Source: Phylloscopus collybita
Taxonomy: Eukaryota; Chordata; Aves; Passeriformes; Phylloscopidae
Assembly (NCBI GenBank): GCA_027886175.1
Contig: JAJNNQ010000031.1
Location: forward strand, 2,642,501 to 2,706,500
DNA length: 64,000 nucleotides
Direction of reading: 5' to 3'
The notes beneath the pieces were generated by a model, which made no database searches, was not told where the DNA came from, and saw nothing but the letters and a program-made list of their open reading frames with translations. The position numbers and the translations under genes are program-made. Below, in pieces: positions 12,696 through 24,410 of the stretch (its first letter is position 1; every line of letters begins with the position of its first letter).

Positions 12696-12759
12696 AATCC
12701 AAGACATCCTTTCCTTGATGTGTAAATAATCCAAGACATCCTTTTCTTGATGTGTAAAT
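12696..12759. repeat. 32-bp tandem duplication
   Basis: AATCCAAGACATCCTTTCCT begins at 12696, and a near-identical copy (one T for C difference in that block) begins at 12728. The duplication includes the following TTGATGTGTAAAT. Confidence 0.88.
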
Positions 12760-14963
12760 CAGCTTTTTTTTTTTTTTAAACGTTTAAAATGTTGGGCTCA
12801 TCACTCACTGATATAATTAGGATTATTTTGCTTGTGCCAAGCTTTAGTACATTTTTAGACAAGCTTTTCCCCATTCAGAGCATCACCAGTGGCCTGTCTG
12901 CCAGCTCTGGGGTGGGCAGGAGATGACATCTGCTCTGTCTGAGAGTGTCTGCGTGGCCAGAGGCAGCCCTGGGCCTGGGGGAGGACTGACGAGCTCCCAT
13001 TTAAGCCTTTTTTTCCCAGTGACAGCACCAATTTGTGTCCTTTGCCAGCCATCAGTCTCCATTAGGCTGATAGGAAATGATATCTGGGAGATGTCTACCT
13101 GGCTTTCTGATTGGATTAAAATTGGCCCAAAATTTATTGAGCCAAGGGAGACCGGGCAGTGTGACCACAGAACTCAGGTCCTTCAGCAATCAAAGCTGAG
13201 AGTGCCACCTTACAGACTTCTTCTGTGCATTTTTTTGGGAGATATTTGTATTTTTCTGGTCCACATTTGCCATTTACCCCTGGCTTGCTGTGCTATTTTT
13301 CCATCAACCTGGGAAGCAGTGCTGGAAAACGAGGAGGAGCAGCAGATTGTGAGAGGAACAGCAGCCATGTGAATATTAAAAGGCCTCAGTATCAGCAAGG
13401 CCACTACATTTGCAAGACATTAGGTAGTTTATGTACTATTTTATGCATGGAGCCTCCTAACAGTTATTTCTCATGGATCTGCAAAATATAAAAAAGACTT
13501 TAGGTTAAAGGAATAATAATGAATCATTTATGAGATATTATCTACGAAGATGGATTGGTTCCATCTGTTGCAGTAATAAAAATAATAATGCTCAGCAATT
13601 ACATAAATGCTTTACAGGTTTTCAGTGTGCATCGCAAACATTAATCTAAGATCTAGCCCATAGCACAGTTTTTAAGAGCTTGTAAAAAGGCCTTCAGCTT
13701 ATACATGCTGGGTTATTTATTTATTTTTAACAAGGAAATTCGTCGTAATAGAGTTTTTAAACTGGTTTAGAAAATTGAGTTGCAGCTCCTCAGTCTAAGG
13801 CACTCTATGGAGATGGCCACAAAATTGGTTTCTTTTTCTTTCTGTTGGTTGAAGTTGCTGCAAATGTCCAGGAGAAATACAGCTCCACAGGCAGGTGTTC
13901 ATCATCATAGAAAATGATGGAACAGTCTTCCAGGGTGCCTTACTGGCATTGTCTCCCAGTTATTTGTTAATCTCGTTTTTTTTGTGTCTTGTAAGCAGCT
14001 CACTGAGGGAAGGGCAAGGGTTTCTGAGGCAGAGCAGAGCCTGGTAGTGCTGTTAGACACTTATATTTCATATAGGATCTTGCTCCCTGAAAGAAATAAT
14101 TTCTTTTGTTCTTTTGTTGCAAGGAAGAATTTAGATATATGAACAATTGGTTTCATGCTTTAAATGCAGCCTGATTTAGCCAACAGAACAAGTATTAGAT
14201 TTAATTTTGTTCTCCTTGGGTTTTCATTTGGATTCTAGAAAAAGAAGTGGTGATAACTTTGGACAAAAGAATGGTTTGTCTGAGGTGCTTCCTGCCTGAC
14301 AGAGGTGTGGCAAAACAGGCAGGATTTAAACTCAATTTAAAATAGAGTTACCCCAACTGATATTTTGGCCATGCCTATAGGCTTTATGAATAGAAAGATC
14401 AATTTGCCTTCAGCAAATGGTGAGCTTTGATTTAAGCACCTTTGGGAGGGTGTCTTGGAATGGGCTCCTCTGCAGTGTAACTTGTGACCTTGAAGGACAA
14501 GGTGCCATGGGAGCTCTTGCCTTGTAAATCTGTTTATCTCTGCACGTCACAGATAAGACCCAGGCTTTGCAATGCCCCTTGACTGAACAAGTGACATTAA
14601 TTCCATTAACTCTGGGCAAAAAGAGGGTTTGTATTGACAGCTGGAAATGGGTGGGTTGTGTACCTTCCCCCACCAGATATTTGGCTTGGAAACATTTAAC
14701 ATTGAATCTGGAGAATAAAAAGGTTTTATTGGAACTAAACAGCAAAAAAATTTAATATATTTCCTTCAGCAATATTCTGGTAATTCATATCTAATGAGAT
14801 TAATTAAAACAGATGGGGGGAAAAAACCCTCCAGTGTTTCATAGGCAGAGAAATGCCTGGGTTCAGTTTGGTCAGACCTGAGTGCTGATGATCATTCATG
14901 GAACAGAGAAGAGTTTGCTGTCAGTGCTACCTGGCCCTGTAATCATCCCTGACCTGGGGAGCA

Positions 14964-15046
14964 ATTCCCTATTCCCTATTCCCTATTCCCTATTCCCTAT
15001 TCCCTATTCCCTATTCCCTATTCCCTATTCCCTATTCCCCATTCCC
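14964..15046. repeat. (CCCTATT)n microsatellite, about 11 units
   Basis: About ten perfect 7-bp ATTCCCT units from 14964 are followed by degenerate ATTCCCC/ATTCCCA units. On the minus strand the unit is AATAGGG, one base longer than the vertebrate telomere unit TTAGGG. It gives about eleven G3 runs with 4-nt loops. The array directly abuts a CR1 piece, whose internal A/T-rich sequence may have seeded it. Confidence 0.93.
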
Positions 15047-15064
15047 AATCCCATTGTCCCACTC

Positions 15065-15265
15065 TCTGGGTTAGTGGCTCTGGGAGCTGCAAATTCCTAC
15101 CCCAGCTCCCTCAGCCTTTCCCCTCCTGGAGATGCTCCAGGCCCTTCCTCAGCTCCAGGAGCTCCTGTCCCTGCTGTGCTGAGGATCCAGGGCTGGACAC
15201 AGCACCCCAGAGGTGCCTCACAAGCCTGGGCAGAGGGGCAGGGTCCCTTGATCCTTTGCTGGATG
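15065..15265 (-). mobile_element. CR1 LINE internal fragment, minus strand
   Basis: Antisense CR1 landmarks: CCCAGCTCCCTCAGCCTTTC (about 15101-15120), GAGATGCTCCAGGCCC, then GGGCTGGACACAGCACCCCA (about 15191-15210) and AGAGGTGCCTCACAAGC. The usual 3' tail is absent, so this is an internal piece. Confidence 0.85.
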
Positions 15266-17044
15266 GCAGTGCCTGTTCCCAGCTGTCAAATTGTGGCTAG
15301 AAGTAATGATTTCCTAAACTTCTCCTTCTGTGCCTCCTCCAAAGCATGAAGTACACCATGGAAATCCCTTCATGCAGATGCACTTCAGCCATTCAGGAAC
15401 AACCCACAACCAACTGCCATGGAAACCTGTCCAGAGATCTCCCTGGATGCAGGATGGAGCTCCCATGGTGGGAATGCTGGGATGTGTTGTCAGTGCCACT
15501 CTGATAAGAGTTAAACTTCAGAGGTGCTGCTCTGAGCTGGCTTTGTCTCAGGCATCAGAACAAACCCTTCCAAGCTGCTGCTGCTGCACAAGAGCTTTGG
15601 CAAACCAGTTCCAGCTCATCCTGCTCTGAGCTGGTTGGATCTCCTGGCCCCAGGAGCCTGCTGTGTTTTGCTGTCAGGGGTCACCAGGCCGTGGCAGGGC
15701 TGGCAGGAGGGAAATGTGGATCTGGGATCCTGGATCAAACCCAGCCACATCAGCAGTTTAAACCAAGAGGCCACTCAGTGAACAGCTGAGACATCACACA
15801 CCTCCTGTTTTAAACCTCTCCTGGAGGTGTTTTGCCTCCCAGAGGGTGGCAGGCTGGATGATTAGAAATCATAACAGCAAACTGCTGCTGCAAGATGCTC
15901 CCCTTGTTTAAAATAACCATCTCCTGCAAAATCCACAGTCGAGCTAGGAAATAATTAGGGCGATATTTATTTCTTTCTGTTCTTTCTCTCCTTAAAGAAT
16001 GGTAATTATAGCTGAGGATATTGCCCCACAGTTACAAATAACTTGCTGAATTTTCCTGTGAAAATGGGTTTTGGTTGTGGCTACTCAGATGGGAGCTCAG
16101 CACGTAACAGGGCTTGAGAACATTGGGGAAAAAAAAAAATGAGCTGCTAAATACCAATGCTGTTTGTGAGGAATTATATAAATAAGTGGCTGTTACACAG
16201 CAGGATGATGCACAGAGCAGCACAGAGTAATATATTGGCTTATCTGGTGGCAATGGCTCGATAATTGTGATAACATCAGAAATCACTATCACTCCTTGCT
16301 GAGAAATTACTTGTTACCATCCTCTTGTTTAAATACGGCTGGGAGAGCTCGGAAATTATTTTCAGCACTGTTTGGAGGCTTCCCCTCATTTAACCTTCCA
16401 GATTCTGCTTATAAAAATAAAAAGCTTAAATTCTTGGTGATACCTTCCCCATGCTGAGTTGCCTTTTGTACACCTTCCCAGCTGGGTGTGATATCGAGTG
16501 GGTTTTTTGTTTTATCTTTTTAATGTTTTATCTTTAGGAAGATCCAGTACCTTGTAAAAAGTGCAGAGGGAAAAAAGAAAAAAAAAAAAAAGAAAAAAAA
16601 GAGGTATTAATGGCTAATAAGAAATAATCTGTGGTTAACACAGCTCATCCTTTCTTTCATGGTCTGTCACGATCTTGTTGCTTTTGAATTTGGATTATCA
16701 AACCGCAAGGTTTGGGTTTGAAGAATGTTTTGTGAACCTCCTTGTGCCTGAGTAGAGTTATCTGCTTTACAGGAATTTCCTGTGAAAATGAATCCCACCT
16801 TGGAGGTACCTGGGGGTCCTCTGGTCACAAGGGACCAAAAGTATTGAGTGTTCATTCAGCATAAACAAAAATGTTTCTCCAGCTTGAGAACTTTGGATCA
16901 GTGCTCTTCCTTGCTAATTTTTCATAGTGTGTGCAGAAGGTAAAAAAAGTCTAGTTTTGGGAAAATGGAGCTGGAAACAATTTCCAAAGCCTTTGTGTTG
17001 CTCCTGCCCATATCCTGAGGAGATATCTCAGGTAACTGTGTCCT
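15266..17044. other. Unique noncoding stretch
   Basis: No element recognised after the CR1 piece. An A-rich purine run sits at about 16565-16602. The interval 15940-16340 is AT-rich and non-repetitive. The open frames show no known domain. Confidence 0.5.
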
Positions 17045-17258
17045 AAATCAGGGAAAGGCTTTTCCCCCAGAGGGTGCTGGGGCACTGAATGGGCTGTTCA
17101 GGGAATGCTCACATTCCCAAGGTTGCCAGAGCTCCAGGAGTGTTAAGACAACACTCTCAAGGACAGGGTGGGATTGTTGGGGTGTCCTGGGCAGGGCCAG
17201 GAGCAGGACTGGATGACCCTGGTGGATCCCTGCCAACTCAGGACATTCCATGATTCTC
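17045..17258 (+). mobile_element. CR1 LINE 3' fragment (different subfamily)
   Basis: The plus-strand tail reads GACTGGATGACCCTGGTGGA (about 17209-17228), then CCCTGCCAACTCAGGACATT and CCATGATTCT. The 'CAACTCAGGA-ATTC' ending belongs to a CR1 subgroup different from the 'CAACCCAAACCATTCT' copies elsewhere in the window. The body includes GTGCTGGGGCACTGAATGGG. Confidence 0.85.
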
Positions 17259-20200
17259 CAGCAGTCCCAAGCACCGTTAAACACTGGCACTTCCTAAATT
17301 AGTGACAACCAGCATCCTGTGCTGATGGAATGGCACAAGTGAGGGGCTTTGGAGCAATCTGCTCATTAAAAGGGAATTTTGGAAGTCTTTTAGGACTGTT
17401 TGATTTGGGCTTTCCTTTTGTTCTTGGGCCTCTCCCGTGTCCTGGTCTGTTTTTTATGCTTCCAAATTGAATCCAAGTGTATAAAAGGAGGAGTGAGGGA
17501 AGGGGCAGAGTCCTTTCCAGAGGGTGTTGATGATTTAACAGGTCTGAGTGAGTTCTGGTGCTGCCTGTTCCACCAGAACCGTGAGGAAACTCAGATGGGC
17601 AGCAGGGCTGGAGATGACCCCGGGAAATTTTGGCTGCCTGCCACTCTTTTACTGCCTCCTGCTCATTCCTGGCCAGGCTGGCATGATGGTGGCTGTTGGG
17701 AAAACGGGCGGCTCCATCAATGGTGCCCTTTATTCCCAACGCAACCGTCGGGTTTTTATTTCGCTCCCTTGGTGATAAGGCTCCCCCTGATCCTCACATG
17801 ACACCCCCCCCACCCCGTGAGCTGGGGCTGGCTGAGGAGAAGCCAAAGGAGCTCTTTCCTGTGTGACTTTGGGCTGGTTTGAATGAGTTTGCCTGCAGGG
17901 GAAATCCCACGTTCCTACAGGTCCCAGATAAATCCTCTCATCCCCCTCTCCCCGTTTCCCATCAGCAAAGAAGAGAGAGCTGATGGCTCTCCCTGCTGCT
18001 GCTGGGCGCTCCAATAAACTCTCCACTGCACCTTGGAGTGGAAAAAGGTGGAATTCTAGAGCTGCTTCAGGCAGCCAGCAGGATGGAGAGAACTTCCTGA
18101 GAGAATCAAATGAAGGAGTGGAGAGCAAAACCCCCATTCAGAGGTGTGGGTGTGGGGAGGCAGGGAGGGAGGGAGGGAGAGGGAAAAAGCAGCTGAAAGG
18201 AGGAGAAATACTCCCAGCTAAACCTGGCTCACCGTGTTTTCCAGGAGCAAAACTAGAAACCCACGCTGGGCACGTGATTTAATTTACAGAAAGCTGAAGT
18301 TTTTTACATGTTTAGGGGCTTTACCGTGGCATTAGCAGCGTGAAATGTAATGTTTAGGAGGCTTTGTCACCTTGCATGGTGTGTGCCCCCCCTCCTGCAG
18401 AGCCCCAGCTCATTCTGCTGTTCCACCCTGCTAATTTCTTCATTTCTACCGAGTTTGGTATTTAAATATCTGCCAACTCTCTGAGTTCCAACAAGCATTG
18501 GCATGAGTAATGAGTCAAATGTTAGAGCAGCATTATTCTTTGACAGTTCTAAAAGGATTATATAACTCGAATTTTAAATAATATTTTTGAAATGTGTAAT
18601 TTAAAAGGTCCTCGTGTTCTGTAAATGGTTTAATTTTTCATCCCGTTTAATTGACATTGCAAAAGAATCATTAAGTCAATGATGATTAAAGCAGCACTTT
18701 TATGGATCAAACTCTCTTTGGGGAGAAATTCAGTCACCATGAAAGAGATATAGACATGTGTTTTGAGGATGCTGCAAGAGAAGCAGGAGCTGAATAGGCT
18801 TTTCAATAAATCTCATCTAATCTGGAACCTCCTTCCAGCCAATCCAAGGCCAAGGGTCAGCATTGGAAATGTGGAAAAATCCCTTTTGTGATTTTTTACA
18901 AAGGATGCATAGGAAGGAGGGAGGGTTTCACCCCAACCTCAGCCAGATTCTAAAGAACCTGAGGATGTAATCAAGTTATTCATTGTACCCTCATGGTGAC
19001 ATTCAGCTGCTTCCTTTTCCGTGTAGTAAACTTCTGCTCCCGCCAAAATAAATCAGGAACTTTGCTTGGCTTTGTGCTGGATTTCAAAAGTGCATCCATG
19101 GGATCGTTGCTGGTTTTATTTTAACTAAAAATCGTGATATTTAAATCTGTGGTGGCTCCTGAAATGGGAAATAGCACCTGGAAATGTTTTGGTTTTTAAC
19201 TCTTTAAAGTTCTCTTAAATACTGTCTGCGTTTGAGTGGGTTTTGTTCCTTTTGAAGCTGGATAAGCATTTTCCCATTATCCCATCCTGTGGAAAAGGGG
19301 AATGGTGTCATCACAGCCTCAACTGGATTAGTTTCACCTCAAATCTTGTTGTACATTCAAATGTGGGTGCCAGATATTTGTGTTTTAAATCATCTGGTGG
19401 GGAGGTTCTGTGTAAGATGTGACCTTTGCTGAAAATAATGTAGGAAATTCCAGGTTCTGGGAAACATCAGTAGAGCAAGCTGTGTAAAAGATCCTGAAAA
19501 GGAGAAATAAATGAGATCAGGAATTAAGGAATGATAAACACAGGAAAAACAAGTATTAAAATACATCAGGTCTGGAAACTGTGTTGCTTTGAGAGGGTTT
19601 GTGATAACACGGAACTGGGGCAGGGTGGGATCCCAATAAAAATGAAAACTCCAAAGTCAGGAACGTCTCAGAGAAGATAAATCATTGGAAATAGGAGCAG
19701 ATTGCCTAAGAACAGAACATGGCTCAGCTTGAAAATTCCCTCCACATTTGTATGATGTAGAGAAAATAACCAAATTTTAAGTTTTATTCCATTAAGTTCC
19801 CTTAAGTGATATCTCTGTTAAAAAGCACCCTCAGACCAAACTTAAAAATTCACTAAACCAAAGATGAAGCATTATCAGAGAGAGGAAAAAGCCATTTTAG
19901 AGCAGGTTTGGGAAATACAAATTTAACAACTATATAGGCTCTGAGTTCTCAAGCCTCTCAGTGAAACAATTTAGCAAAAGCTTGGAAGAACTTATACCTG
20001 GTGATGAAAGGGAAAAAATATGGTTTGACATTAAATATTGTGGTCATTAATGATAAATTTTCCAGCCCTAGCAAAGTTTCTGGAGACTCTGGTGGCTACC
20101 AGGCCACATTTGTTCAGCTGGTGTCATTAGCAATAATCATAAAGCAAAATCAATGGCTCCAAATCCACAATATCCCCACAGAAATGGAGAAATCTGGGTG

Positions 20201-20450
20201 AAATGTCAGCACCTACAAGGGAAAAAGGCTGATTGCAACTAAAGCCAATTAGCCCTTCCCTAAAGATAAGGAAAACAGATTCTGCACATCTCTCCCACCC
20301 CTGCTGGCCCGGTGTCCCACCTCATCCCATTCCCTAATCCAGATTTCTCCTGAGCTACGGCCACTGTGTGCCCACTTTTCAGAACAGCCTTTAAATTGTC
20401 ATTCACCCCTCTCCACCCCTCAGTTCCTTGGCTGCTCCTACAGGGAGCCT
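17259..20450. other. Unique noncoding stretch
   Basis: About 3.2 kb without recognised elements, apart from a short (GGGA)n run near 18160-18186. It includes a candidate conserved element at 18440-18720, listed separately. The longest open frames (17299-17739 and 17730-18137, minus strand) lack recognisable motifs. Confidence 0.5.
18440..18720. promoter_or_regulatory. Candidate conserved noncoding element
   Basis: AT-rich, non-repetitive sequence with several homeodomain-like ATTA/TAAT cores, a TGAGTAATGAGTCA pair resembling AP-1 half-sites (about 18504-18517), ATTGACATTGCAAAAG and TCAATGATGATTAAAG. It has no transposon signature and no open frame of note. The call rests on composition and motif density only; conservation cannot be tested here. 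Confidence 0.25.
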
Positions 20451-20890
20451 GAGGGGGTCACATCCAGCTGAGCTCTTGCCTGGGGACCATTCCCATGGCA
20501 ATTCCTGTGGGATTTTCCCCTTCCAGCTGGAGCAGTGGCCACTTCAGCAACCCTTTGTGATGTTTGGGGGGGTCACATCCAGCTGAGCTGCTGCCTGGGC
20601 ACCATTCCCATGGCAATTCCTGTAGGATTTTCCTTTCTCAGCTTGGACAGTGGGTACTTCAGCAACCCTTTGTGATGTTTGAGGGGGTCTCATCCACCTG
20701 AGCTCCTGCCTGAGGACCATTCCCATGGCAATTCCTGTGGGATTTTCCTTTCTCAGCTTGGACAGTGGGTACTTCAGCAACCCTTTGTGAAGTCTGGGGG
20801 GTCACATCCAGCTGAGCTGCTGCCTGGGCACCATTCCCCTGGCAATTCCTGTGGGATTTTCCTTTTTCAGGGCACTTCAGCAACCCCTAG
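20451..20890. repeat. 115-bp tandem repeat, about 3.8 copies
   Basis: The GTCACATCCAGCTGAGCT block recurs at 20457, 20572, 20687 (variant GTCTCATCCACCTGAGCT) and 20801, giving periods of 115, 115 and 114. Each unit also holds CATGGCAATTCCTGTGGGAT and CTTCAGCAACCCTTTGTGA. The last unit is shortened. The minus strand stays open across several units, but the period is not a multiple of three, so successive units are read in different frames. This argues against a repeat protein. Confidence 0.95.
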
Positions 20891-23807
20891 AGCTGCAGCA
20901 GGATCCTTCCTCACCTTCCTTATTCCCCACTGGTCCAGCTGGGCAGAATTTGAGGAGCCCCAGCAGGAATTCCCTGCAGCAGGAGCGGGCTGGGAGGCGC
21001 AGGTAGCGCGGGGAGCCGGGAGCTCAGCCCCAGGCTCCGGATGGAGAAGGGGCCCATCCATCAGAGCTCCAGTTCTGCTGATCCCCTTGACTTCCCTCGT
21101 TGACTCCCCTGTCAGATGCATTTGTTTTACGACCCAGGACCTCAGCCAGTCTTAGTCAAAGCTCCCAGAGGCTCTCTGCAGGATCTGATGCTCTGCTGGG
21201 GCCGTGCCAAAGCGTCTGCGCGGCGTCTTCCTGTCCTGCTTCTATATGGAGCAGCCTGGCACTTATGGGAGGGAGGCCAAATGAACTTAAATAGTGCATC
21301 AACCCACAGGATCTTAATTGTACCTTCAGTTGTGCCTTTGGAAGGGGAACAGGCGGGTCCTTGATAAAGTGAGAGGGCTTTTTTCTTAAAGCCTCTTTCC
21401 GGGTTGGTAGGAACAAGGTGGGGAGACAGAAAGGTTTTTGAGGGCAGGTGAGGGGGAGGATGTTTCCTAAAAAACTGAGGGCAAGGTGTGAGCAAGGTAG
21501 ATTGAAAAGGGCCTTTAATGGGATGGGCTGTTTGCACCATTTTCCTCCTCACTTGAAAAATCCCTAATTTTCCCTGCTGAAGTTTTCCCTCAGTGCAGTT
21601 TATTATCTCTTTAAAGAAGATAAAAAAACCCCTCTTCTTTACAAGAATTTGGGATTCAAGTACCTCTATTGACTCTCCTGATAATCCCTATCTTTTCATA
21701 TATTAAAAAAATGTTAGATTGTCCACGTTGCTGACGTGGTCCAAGTTAGCCAGAATGTTCAGTTTTTCCTGATCAAAATTGCGTAAATGAAATGACCCAT
21801 GAATTGTGTCCTTGAGCTCAAGATATTGTAAATGAGCAATAGTCCCTTTTTGTAAGTGTTTTTAATGTGTGTTGTAAGTTACTGCAAGAGGATATATTTT
21901 TCTGGAGATTGTTTATACAGTGGATGGATATTAAAAATAAATTATTTAATCATACAAACAATAAAATCACCCCATTCTGCAAGAAAGAAATGGGCTTCCC
22001 TTATTATTCCAAATGAATCTAGAAGGACCATGGGGGGCTGATAAACCTGACTTTTGAAACTGGATCTATTGTAATTGTTTTGAGCAAGTATATGGAGCAT
22101 ATAAATACAGAATATTTTAGTGAATGTTATGCATCCAGGGCAGTTATGCCCATGCTGGGCAGCTTCTCACCACGGCTTTTGTCTGTCCATGGTATTTATT
22201 TTGATCTCTGACAAGCCTTTGCATCAAATGTTTAATGTCTTTACCTGCAGAATTCATTGTCAGTATTTTAGGGAGACTGAAAGGTTCCATGGTTGGGAAG
22301 AGCATTTCAGGTCAGTGTCAGGATTCAGCCAGTGCTTCCCGAGCCTTGGGTTTCCTCACGAAACCACGGCTCCTCACCTCATTTTTGGATATAAAACCAA
22401 CCAAAAAAAACGTTTAAAAAGCTCTACTGGCAAAATCTGAACAATTCTTTGGAGTCTGCAGGCTCCCTTGTCCATCTCAGAGCTTTGGCTGCTGCTTTTT
22501 TTGGGCTCCAAGTCCCAAAATCTTGTGTTGTGTGCTGCCATTTGAATGAGCTGCAGCGGGTTCAGGAGTCTCCACCCAGGACAGAATCCATGTGCTGCTC
22601 CCCTCTGCCTCGTGCTGCAGCCTTTCCACAATAAAACTTCTGGAGGAAACAGAGATACCAATCTTATCTTAATGGTCCTAAAAACGTGGCTACAAGGCCT
22701 TGCAGCAGGGAAGTGGGATCTGGGAAAGCTCAGCCTTGACTGTTGTTGCAATAATTTAGCAAGTTTTATGTTCAGTCTTTATTTCCCATTTGCCGTTTGT
22801 GCTGTATTTTTGCCATTAGTAATTTATAATAAATTGCTGCCTCGGAAGTGTTATTAAAGACACAAAAAAGTACCCTTTTACTTTCCTTTAAAGTTTGGAA
22901 ATGTCCAAAACGTTTTCATTGATTTGGTGCATGAGATGCTACTGAAAAATCCAACTTCATTTTTCCCCCCGCCCCGCTTTTTGTTTTGATATTTTATTTA
23001 ACAGCTCAAATTTGCTTCTATTTCAGAAAAGCTTGATTTTAGCTCTTCGTTGAGAATTCTATCTAAACATTTTGGCTTTAGGATGTAATTTTTTTTTTTT
23101 TTTGGGTAAAATATTTCCTGGAAGAGAAATTTGGAATACAAGCACATATGGCCTGCTTAGGATCTGATTTCAGAGTAAGGAGAGAGGGAGAGCAGGATGA
23201 GAGAAATTTGGTGGCCACTGAGCTCCTGTCTGGCTGGAGCTGGGACTTTTTAGCCCTTATCAAAGTTGGGAGAGCAGCTCCAAGCCAGCCATCGGCGGGA
23301 TTGGATCGATACCTGGCAGAGAGCCTGAAGGTCAGATAAAGTACTTAGGCAGGCAGGATGCCAGGCTAAAGAGATGTCAAGAAAATCAATTAGATCCTAA
23401 AGAAAGAGCAGCAAGCTAACTAAAAATCCAATCTTGAAAGGCTCTTGATATTTCGAAGCCAGCTTATTACTGTTCCTATATCTTTATCTGGCTTAATAAA
23501 ATTACCTTTGTTAAGCAATTAAAACCAGACTCGGGTCAGGCCAGGCGAGCACAGAACGTCCTGGGAACACCTGTGTGGGGTCAGATTAGGCAGAGCTGTG
23601 AGAGGGGGACGTGAAATTGGGGCAGCTTTGGGGGCAGAGGGACACCAGGGTGATTCAGCTGCCTCCCCTATCGATCCCTTTACCCTCGTGCTCTTGGCTC
23701 AGTCTTGGAGACTTTCTCCCCCGAGTGGTAATGGAAAAACGGAGACTTGGAGTTCGTCTGCTGGTGCCAGGTGGTTTGCAAAATAAATTATAGCTGGCTG
23801 TAGTCAA
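20891..23807. other. Unique noncoding stretch
   Basis: No transposon seen in about 2.9 kb. The first 600 bp are comparatively GC-rich with scattered CpGs (about 20985-21060 and 21196-21225). A T17 run lies near 23088. A candidate conserved element at 23370-23530 is listed separately. Confidence 0.5.
23370..23530. promoter_or_regulatory. Candidate conserved noncoding element
   Basis: A non-repetitive AT-rich stretch with AATCAATTAGATCC, TCTTTATCTGGCTTAATAAA and TTTGTTAAGCAATTAAAACC, dense in homeodomain- and GATA-like cores. Inference from composition only. Confidence 0.2.
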
Positions 23808-24102
23808 TAGGAGAGGAGAGGAGAGGAGAGGAGAGGAGAGGAGAGGAGAGGAGAGGAGAGGAGGGAAGGGAAGGGAAGGGAAGGGAAGGGAAGGGAAGGG
23901 AAGGGAAGGGAAGGGAAGGGAAGGGAAGGGAAGGGAAGGGAAGGGAAGGGAAGGGAAGGGAAGGGAAGGGAAGGGAAGAGAAGAGAAGAGAAGAGAAGAG
24001 AAGAGAAGAGAAGAGAAGAGAAGAGAAGAGAAGAGAAGAGAAGAGAAGAGAAGAGAAGAGAAGAGAAGAGAAGAGAAGAGAAGAGAAGAGAAGAGAAGAG
24101 AA
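23808..24102. repeat. Compound pentanucleotide array (GGAGA)n-(GGGAA)n-(GAGAA)n
   Basis: Three consecutive blocks: GGAGA from 23810 to about 23862 (about 10 units), GGGAA to about 23975 (about 23 units) and GAGAA to about 24102 (about 25 units). Each block differs from the next by one base change per unit. The plus strand is purely A and G for about 290 bp. The central block offers more than 20 G3 runs spaced by two A residues, an arrangement known to allow G-quadruplexes, and the whole tract could form a triplex. The minus strand reads as an apparent Ser/Leu/Phe or Pro repeat protein, which is a by-product of the array. Confidence 0.97.
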
Positions 24103-24301
24103 ATTCAGAGGGGTGGGTCGGCCTTTCTTCTCCTCTCCCCACTTCTCCTTTTCCTTCCTCTCCTCCAAACCACAGTGATGGGAAGGAGCAACATTTAACT
24201 GGATTAACAGTTGGAAAAATGGACTTTGTCAGCTTTTTTTCACCTCCTTTGTCCAGGACTGAACACAGCAGTTGAAGGTTCTCTTTGCTCCTGTTGATGT
24301 G
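24103..24301. other. Unique noncoding stretch
   Basis: Short single-copy gap between the purine array and a CR1 tail. Confidence 0.5.
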
Positions 24302-24410
24302 TTCACGGAATCAGAGTCGTGGGATGGTCTGGGTTGGAAGGAACCTTAGATTTCATCTGGTTCCAACCCCAGAGTTCCCATGTGCCACCCTCCAGGCCAT
24401 GTTTGGTGGT
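24302..24410 (-). mobile_element. CR1 LINE 3' tail, minus strand
   Basis: GGAATCAGAGTCGTGGGATGG (tail), GGGTTGGAAGGAACCTTAGA and TCATCTGGTTCCAACCCCAG are the antisense CR1 3' end. Only about 100 bp remain. Confidence 0.85.

Larger units (their letters stand above)
10428..14963. other. Unique noncoding stretch
   Basis: About 4.5 kb with no transposon recognised. It contains two small tandem duplications (10709-10808 and 12696-12759), an A14 run near 11443 and a T-rich run near 12766. The AT-rich part at about 13490-13760 has low repetitiveness and could be conserved noncoding DNA. Confidence 0.5.

Noticed and set aside
20544..20883. Repeated minus-strand peptides over the 115-bp array
   Set aside because: Units are read in different frames and the period is not a multiple of three.
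23788..24168. Apparent Ser/Leu/Phe/Pro repeat protein on the minus strand
   Set aside because: Direct translation of the pentanucleotide array. Its repeat comes from 5-bp units, not from a gene.
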